Shown piece after piece: positions 23,035 through 27,562 of a stretch of DNA of 27,562 bases. The DNA is from JBCCEJ01 sp039030335. Lineage in GTDB: Bacteria; Pseudomonadota; Gammaproteobacteria; HK1. Made by a program: the position numbers and the translations under genes. Within the stretch, counting starts at the first letter, position 1. Every line of letters begins with the position of its first letter. The stretch is from contig JBCCEJ010000079.1 of the NCBI GenBank assembly GCA_039030335.1, positions 1 to 27,562 of the forward strand, read 5' to 3'. The notes under the pieces are model-generated. The model worked only from the letters and a program-made list of their open reading frames with translations. It did no database searches and was not told where the DNA came from.

Positions 23035-23982
23035 ATGACGGCACGCGCGAATCTCACAGCGCTGCGGTCACCGCAGACTACGTTGCTGCTCTTGTTGCTG
23101 GGCGTGCTCGTCAGGCCGGGGCTGGCGGCCACGGGTAGCGACACCACGGGTGTCGCGGATCGATACCGCGCCTTCTACCCCGAGGGACTGAGTCGGATCG
23201 GTGATGAGCTGTGGTTCGGCGAGATGAGCGCCAACCGGATCACGCGGTGGCGAGCGGGGCGGACACTGAGTTTTTCGATGCCCCCCGGTTGTGGTCCGAC
23301 CGCAGTGGAGGGTTACGGTCGGGGACTCATGGTTTTGTGCCACCTCAATAACCGGGTGGTTTTGATGAGTGTGAACGGCGAAGTTCAGGATGTCCGAACG
23401 CAGAGCGTCGCCGGTCTGTCGCTGAGGCGGCCCAACGATGCGGTGCGCGATGACCGTGGTGGCGTTTACTTCTCGTCATCCGGCGAGTTCGCGCCCGCGG
23501 CGCCGATTGCCGGACAAATCTTTTACCTTTACACCGACGGTCGTATTCAGCGGGTCGCCGGGAACATCCACTACGCCAATGGCGTCGAATTCGACGCCGT
23601 ACGCCAGCGGCTGCTCGTGTCGTCCCATCTCGGTCGGCAAATTCTCAAATTTCCGGTGCATGCACCGGGCAAACTCGGGCCAGCCGAGATACTGCACAAC
23701 CTGAAGTTACCACTAGCCGGCTTTTCCGACTGGTGGACCGGTCCCGATGGACTGCACCTGGACGCTGATGGCACGCTCCGGATCGCCATATACGGAGCCG
23801 GCAGACTGCTCGCGCTGAATGGCGGGCGAATGCACTGGATACCGGTGCGCACGCGGTTTGTAACGACCGTGCTCAACGACGCGCTACTCGGAATGTTCGT
23901 AGGCGGAACGTTTGATCTGAACGACCCGCAGCTGCGCGGCGAGCTGGTGCGCTTTCGACCGGGAGTGAAGAATTGGGAGTAA
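23035..23982 (+). CDS. SMP-30/gluconolactonase-like beta-propeller, exported
   Basis: A 315-residue protein with a hydrophobic N-terminal signal (TTLLLLLLGVLVRPGLAA, about 15-32). SMP-30-type metal ligands are placed as expected: E50 in YPEG, N134 in RRPND, N182 in NGVEFD and D238 in TGPDGLHLD. Propeller blades repeat throughout (ELWFGEMSANRITRW, GVYFSSSG, QILKFPV, RLLALNGG). The family hydrolyses lactones or binds divalent metal, and the substrate is unknown. It would sit in the periplasm or outside the cell. It begins 48 bp after the cyclase-FHA gene with no clear ribosome site, and its TAA stop overlaps the next ATG, so the four plus-strand genes likely form an operon. Confidence 0.8.
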   Translation: MTARANLTALRSPQTTLLLLLLGVLVRPGLAATGSDTTGVADRYRAFYPEGLSRIGDELWFGEMSANRITRWRAGRTLSFSMPPGCGPTAVEGYGRGLMVLCHLNNRVVLMSVNGEVQDVRTQSVAGLSLRRPNDAVRDDRGGVYFSSSGEFAPAAPIAGQIFYLYTDGRIQRVAGNIHYANGVEFDAVRQRLLVSSHLGRQILKFPVHAPGKLGPAEILHNLKLPLAGFSDWWTGPDGLHLDADGTLRIAIYGAGRLLALNGGRMHWIPVRTRFVTTVLNDALLGMFVGGTFDLNDPQLRGELVRFRPGVKNWE

Positions 23983-24944
23983 TGAGAGCTAACGACAGGG
24001 CGAACTGGCTCACCGCGTGGTGGTGTGCGGTGACACCTAAGCTCCGGTCGAACGCGGTCAGCGCCATGGGGCTCTGCTTGTTGACGGTGTGTGCTCTACC
24101 GGCCCGCGGCGCCGGAGAACTGGTCGTCTCGAAGGAATCGCTCTACAACAATATCTTCATCTATCGCAGCGCAGACTACGTAACGATGACGTTCGGGCAC
24201 AATGACCGGATCTACACAGAATCGCAGATCAATCTCGCCGACCTGTCCGAGCTGCCTGTGACCTACACCCGTTTCATGACGGCCGCGCTAGCCTACCCGC
24301 GCAAGTTGAAGCTCGTCGCGATGGTGGGCCTGGGCGGTGGGCGTACCAGTCAGTATCTGCACCGTTTTCTGCCCGATGCGAGTTTCCGCGTCTCTGAGCT
24401 GGACCCAGACGTGGTGACGTTTGCGCGTCGGTATTTCAAGCTGCTCGAAGACCGGCGTTATCAGGTTTTTACGTTGGACGGACGTCTGTTCCTGAGACGT
24501 CAGCAGGCGCTGTTCGACCTGATCCTGATCGATGCCTATCGCGGTCCGTTCGTGCCGTTCCATCTGTTGACTCGGGAATTCTACGAACTGGCCGAGTCCA
24601 GGCTGGCCGCCGGAGGAGCGGTCGCGCAGAACGTCGAGCCTTCGACGATGTTGTTCGATAGTGCGGTGGCGACGATGCGTGCGGTGTTCGATCAGGTCGA
24701 TATGTATCCGAGCGGCGGCAATGTGGTGTTGATTGCTTACAACGGGGAGCCGCGAAAGCCCGAGGCATTGTCGAGGACAGCCGCCGCGCGGCAGCAGCGG
24801 TTTGGTTTTCGCTACGATCTGCGCGCCCTCGCGCAGGGGCGCCGTCGGCTCACCAGTCCGCTCGAAGGCAAAGTGCTCACCGACGACTTCGCGCCGGCCA
24901 ACATGTTGAAGGCGATCGAGCAGAGGAATCGAAAGTGGGAGTGA
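23982..24944 (+). CDS. Spermidine-synthase-like Rossmann-fold protein, possibly exported
   Basis: About 320 residues. Class I methyltransferase/aminopropyltransferase features are VGLGGGRTSQYL (about 115-126), SELDPD (acidic ligand, about 138-143), TLDGR (about 164-168) and FDLILIDAYRGPF (about 178-190). The DxxDP catalytic motif of true spermidine synthases is IDAYRG here, so the second Asp is missing and polyamine synthesis is doubtful. A hydrophobic segment at about 28-43 ending ARGAG looks like a signal peptide or anchor, unusual for this family. ATG 23982 overlaps the previous stop (TAATG). TTG 23973, with GGGAG at better spacing, or ATG 24066, at the signal peptide itself, are alternatives. 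The next gene encodes the membrane domain that is often fused to such proteins. Confidence 0.8.
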   Translation: MRANDRANWLTAWWCAVTPKLRSNAVSAMGLCLLTVCALPARGAGELVVSKESLYNNIFIYRSADYVTMTFGHNDRIYTESQINLADLSELPVTYTRFMTAALAYPRKLKLVAMVGLGGGRTSQYLHRFLPDASFRVSELDPDVVTFARRYFKLLEDRRYQVFTLDGRLFLRRQQALFDLILIDAYRGPFVPFHLLTREFYELAESRLAAGGAVAQNVEPSTMLFDSAVATMRAVFDQVDMYPSGGNVVLIAYNGEPRKPEALSRTAAARQQRFGFRYDLRALAQGRRRLTSPLEGKVLTDDFAPANMLKAIEQRNRKWE

Positions 24945-24954
24945 GTAACGCCCC

Positions 24955-24993
24955 ATGAAGACGCTGGTCCCCCTGACATTCGCGGCCTGGTGA
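24955..24993 (+). other. 12-codon reading frame before the membrane-domain gene
   Basis: An ATG-initiated frame encodes MKTLVPLTFAAW and stops one base before the next ATG (24995). It lies between the spermidine-synthase-like gene and the membrane gene. It has no good ribosome site. It could couple translation into the next gene or be chance. Confidence 0.2.
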
Positions 24994-24994
24994 C

Positions 24995-25630
24995 ATGTCA
25001 TCGCGTTCACTACTCTTCGGGCTGATGGCTCTGAATGCGCTGCTGCTCGGTGGCGCCATCATGGCGTTCGAGATGGTCAGCTCGCGGTTTATCAGCCCAT
25101 ACTTTGGAAGCGGCATCTTCGCGTGGGGCGCCATCATCGCGACGGTGCTGACCGGCATGTCGGCGGGTTACATCGTTGGTGGCCTGCTGGCTGACCGACT
25201 GAAAAATGTTGGATGGTTCGGCGTCGCCGTGATCGCTGCAGGTGCGCTGGTCGCGGCGACACCCGGGCTCGTCAACCTCAGTTTCCCGTACTTAATGGAT
25301 AACGTGAGTGACGTGCGGGCTGCGTCGCTGTACTCCGCTTTGTTGATCCTGCTGTTGCCGACATTTGTACTGGCGATGCACAGCCCGTTTGAGATCCGCG
25401 TGTTGCTCCGTTCTACCGCGACGGCTGGCCGGACGGTCGGCATCATGAACGGCATCGCGACTTTTGGTGCCATTCTGGGCACGCTCGGCACGTCGTTCTT
25501 CCTGATCCCCAGTTTCGGTTCGAGGGCACTGGCGCTCGGGATCGGTGCCGTGGTGGCTTTGGCGGGTCTTATCTACGTTGCGGTTGGAATGACCCGCCGC
25601 ACTGCTGACCACGGCACCGAGGTCAGCTGA
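24995..25630 (+). CDS. Membrane domain of the fused MFS/spermidine-synthase type, as a separate gene
   Basis: A 211-residue protein with about six membrane helices (near 5-27, 44-66, 73-91, 110-130, 143-166 and 175-198). The start region GGAIMAFEMVSSRFISPYFGSGIFAWGAI is typical of the N-terminal membrane part of long 'spermidine synthase' proteins, followed by GMSAGYIVGGLLADR. Normally this part is N-terminal to the synthase in one polypeptide. Here it is a separate gene, placed after the synthase-like gene. The two probably act together at the inner membrane; the transported or modified substrate is unknown. The ATG has a weak ribosome site. Its stop overlaps the end of the convergent regulator gene by 8 bp. 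Confidence 0.8.
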   Translation: MSSRSLLFGLMALNALLLGGAIMAFEMVSSRFISPYFGSGIFAWGAIIATVLTGMSAGYIVGGLLADRLKNVGWFGVAVIAAGALVAATPGLVNLSFPYLMDNVSDVRAASLYSALLILLLPTFVLAMHSPFEIRVLLRSTATAGRTVGIMNGIATFGAILGTLGTSFFLIPSFGSRALALGIGAVVALAGLIYVAVGMTRRTADHGTEVS

Positions 25631-27509
25631 GCACGCGCAGCCGCATCGGGGTTGGCACGATCTCATGTCGTTCGATGTCGAAGTTCTTGATTCGGTAGGT
25701 CAGCGTAGACGGTTTCAGACCGAGCAGCTGCGCAGCGCCGTCGGGCCCTGAGACCCGGCCACCGCACTGGCGCAGCGCCGCCACCATGTTCGCACGCTCG
25801 AGTTCCCTGAATTCTTCCTCAGTGCGAATACCGTCAGCACCAGCGGGCTCAGGCCGTGCGGCATCGTGCCGTTGGCGCGCCAGACCGGGCAACGCAAGTT
25901 CAAGCTTGAGCTCGCCAACTTTGCTCAGGATCGCCGCGTGTTCGATAACGTTGTGCAATTCCCGCATGTTGCCGGTCCAGTGCTGTGTCTGAAGTTGGCG
26001 CGCCTGCTGCTGATTGAGGGAAATCGGTTCGCGGCCGAGTTCCCGGCAAACCCTGGCAAGAAATGCATTGGCCAGGGGTTCGATATCCTCAGCACGTTCG
26101 CGTAGAGGGGCGATTGTGACGGGGAAGACAGCGAGCCGGTCGTACAAAGCGTCCAGGAACATGCCGTTGGCAGCGTCGCGCTCGAGCGTACGACTGGTTG
26201 TGGCGAGTACACGCAAACTCCGTTGCGAGGGATCCGCCGGAAGCCGGCCCGTATGCGCGCCGGGCGCTTCGAGCAACGGGTCCAGATCTTCCAGCAGGCG
26301 AAGCAGCCGGTGCTGAGCGGACAGCGATAATTCGCCTACCTCATCGAGCAGCAAGGTACCTCCGCGTGCGAGTTCGACTCTGCCGATCAGACGTTCCGCC
26401 TGTGGTGCGCCCGCATCGCGTATCTGACCGAACAGCTCTGCTTCTACTTCGTCCTCCGACGCGCAAGCGCAGGCTACCTTTACGAGCGGCCGATCGGCGA
26501 GGGCGCTGGCTTCGTGCACGAAGGCTGCCAAAGTCTCTTTACCCGTACCGGTTTCGCCTACCAGCAGGACGTTGGCAGTCGTACGGGCAACGGCGCGAAG
26601 CTGGTCCAGAGTGCGCCGCGACCGCCGGCTGGTCGCGACGATGCGATCGCGAATCGAAGTGTGGCTGTCTCGCTGCGAGCGTAGAAATTCACGTTCGAGC
26701 TCAAGCTGCGAACGCAGCTCCGCAACTTCTGCCTCGGCGTTCAGGCGTGCTGTCTCGCGCGCCTGCTCCTCCGAACAATCCGCGAATACCAGCGTAGCGC
26801 CGGTCAGGCGTTCTTTGTTCCGGATCGGCGCGGCGCTGTAGCGCACCGCCACGGTCGTACCGTCCGTGCGATGAAAGTGCTGGTTGTCACCGGTGGTGCT
26901 GAGGCCTTCCTTGCAAGCCCGGCGCACCGGGTCCGCATCCCGGGAGTATGCTTCGCCGCTGGCATCGACCGGATGCAGCACATCGTGTAGCGGGTGACCG
27001 ACGATATCTTCTATCTGAGCGCCCAGCAGGGTGACAGCGGCCGGGTTGGCATACGTCGCCCGACCGAGTTCGTCGACTGCAATGACCCCCTCCGCTGCCG
27101 CTTCGAGAACCTGTTTGTGCAAGCTGTGGACCCGCGTTGAATCGCCGACGAACTGGCCGGTGCGCACCGCGTCGTATGCCGCGACGATCGTGCGTACCTC
27201 GTTGCTGTCTGGATCCCGGGCTTGCCAGCACCAGAGTCTTGCCGGCATTGGCCGGGCGGCGGTAGTGAGTGTGGCCGCCAGTCCCCGTACGGCGCGACCA
27301 TCCATCGCGCAGGCACGCAGGCGGGCAACTACCCGGCCCTGATCGACGGCGTCGAACAGGTTGCCAACCGGGATATTAACGGCCGCGTCCCGACCCAGGC
27401 CCAACAGGTCCCGCCAGCCGGCACTCAGCTCACAACACGCGAGTTCGGCGTCGACCACGGCGAGGTAAGTCGGCGCATCGCGCAGTGCAATTTGTAGCAG
27501 ATTATTCAT
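25623..27509 (-). CDS. PAS / AAA+ / Fis-HTH regulator of the sigma-54 activator type with no GAFTGA motif
   Basis: 628 residues in the order: N-terminal PAS-like region (about 8-115), second PAS (about 130-245, with AAAEGVIAVDELGRATYANPAA), a coiled coil (about 247-280), an AAA+ domain with Walker A GETGTGKE (318-325) and Walker B LLLDEVGE (386-393), a sensor-II-like GNMRELHNVIEHA (513-525), and a Fis-type HTH (about 568-612: NMVAALRQCGGRVSGPDGAAQLLGLKPSTLTYRIKN). After ELFG (358-361), the GAFTGA hexapeptide is DAGAPQ (364-369) at exactly the normal spacing, so the Phe and Thr that touch sigma-54 are gone. TyrR-type members also lack the motif and work with sigma-70. GGAGG precedes the ATG at good spacing. 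Its ligand is unknown; the adjoining, convergent gene run is a possible target. Confidence 0.92.
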   Translation of the reverse strand: MNNLLQIALRDAPTYLAVVDAELACCELSAGWRDLLGLGRDAAVNIPVGNLFDAVDQGRVVARLRACAMDGRAVRGLAATLTTAARPMPARLWCWQARDPDSNEVRTIVAAYDAVRTGQFVGDSTRVHSLHKQVLEAAAEGVIAVDELGRATYANPAAVTLLGAQIEDIVGHPLHDVLHPVDASGEAYSRDADPVRRACKEGLSTTGDNQHFHRTDGTTVAVRYSAAPIRNKERLTGATLVFADCSEEQARETARLNAEAEVAELRSQLELEREFLRSQRDSHTSIRDRIVATSRRSRRTLDQLRAVARTTANVLLVGETGTGKETLAAFVHEASALADRPLVKVACACASEDEVEAELFGQIRDAGAPQAERLIGRVELARGGTLLLDEVGELSLSAQHRLLRLLEDLDPLLEAPGAHTGRLPADPSQRSLRVLATTSRTLERDAANGMFLDALYDRLAVFPVTIAPLRERAEDIEPLANAFLARVCRELGREPISLNQQQARQLQTQHWTGNMRELHNVIEHAAILSKVGELKLELALPGLARQRHDAARPEPAGADGIRTEEEFRELERANMVAALRQCGGRVSGPDGAAQLLGLKPSTLTYRIKNFDIERHEIVPTPMRLRVLS

Positions 27510-27562
27510 TTTAGCTTCCTCCGCGCGCGAAGAAGTGTAGTCACAGAAAACTGATATTGCAA

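Overview
The window is GC-rich, densely coding DNA with single-copy bacterial genes on both strands. Gene types suggest a free-living aerobic proteobacterium, most likely gammaproteobacterial: an imelysin/di-heme/DUF1513 iron operon like Pseudomonas aeruginosa PA4370-PA4373, Fur-type operators, type IV/type II pseudopilins, a PAS/AAA+/Fis regulator and an Ada-like repair protein. I see no rRNA, tRNA, CRISPR array, insertion sequence, integrase or phage gene. The taxonomic guess is an inference from gene content only.

Layout. (1) 197-2128, minus strand: two pseudopilin genes separated by a spacer that can fold into a three-way structure, with two tandem 26-bp hairpin units upstream. (2) 2383-2619, minus: a small unrecognised gene whose upstream region carries a Fur-like operator. 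(3) 3258-8283, plus: a compact four-gene operon of imelysin, di-heme DUF1111 protein, second imelysin and DUF1513 propeller, probably a periplasmic iron-acquisition module. (4) 8468-8959, plus: an ankyrin-repeat protein behind a near-perfect Fur box that overlaps its predicted promoter. (5) 9156-14763: an amidase (minus), an acyl-CoA synthetase (plus) and two adjacent acyl-CoA dehydrogenases (minus), a likely catabolic locus for an unknown amide or carboxylic acid. (6) 14965-17615: a lone DppC-type permease, a small membrane protein and an AraC/O6-alkylguanine methyltransferase fusion. (7) 17774-25630: a very large protein with the domain order of mammalian soluble adenylyl cyclase (two cyclase domains, P-loop NTPase, long helical repeats). 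It is divergent from a run of plus-strand genes encoding a cyclase-FHA protein, an SMP-30-like propeller, a spermidine-synthase-like protein and the membrane half usually fused to such synthases. (8) 25623-27509, minus: a PAS/AAA+/Fis regulator of the sigma-54 activator type whose GAFTGA loop is replaced.

The strongest candidates for new biology are the sAC-like cyclase and its divergent neighbours, and the regulator without GAFTGA that overlaps the end of that gene run. The Fur-controlled ankyrin gene and small gene, and the acyl-CoA dehydrogenase pair in which neither subunit has the standard catalytic glutamate, come next. All functional calls rest on motif recognition by eye; no searches or structure predictions were run.
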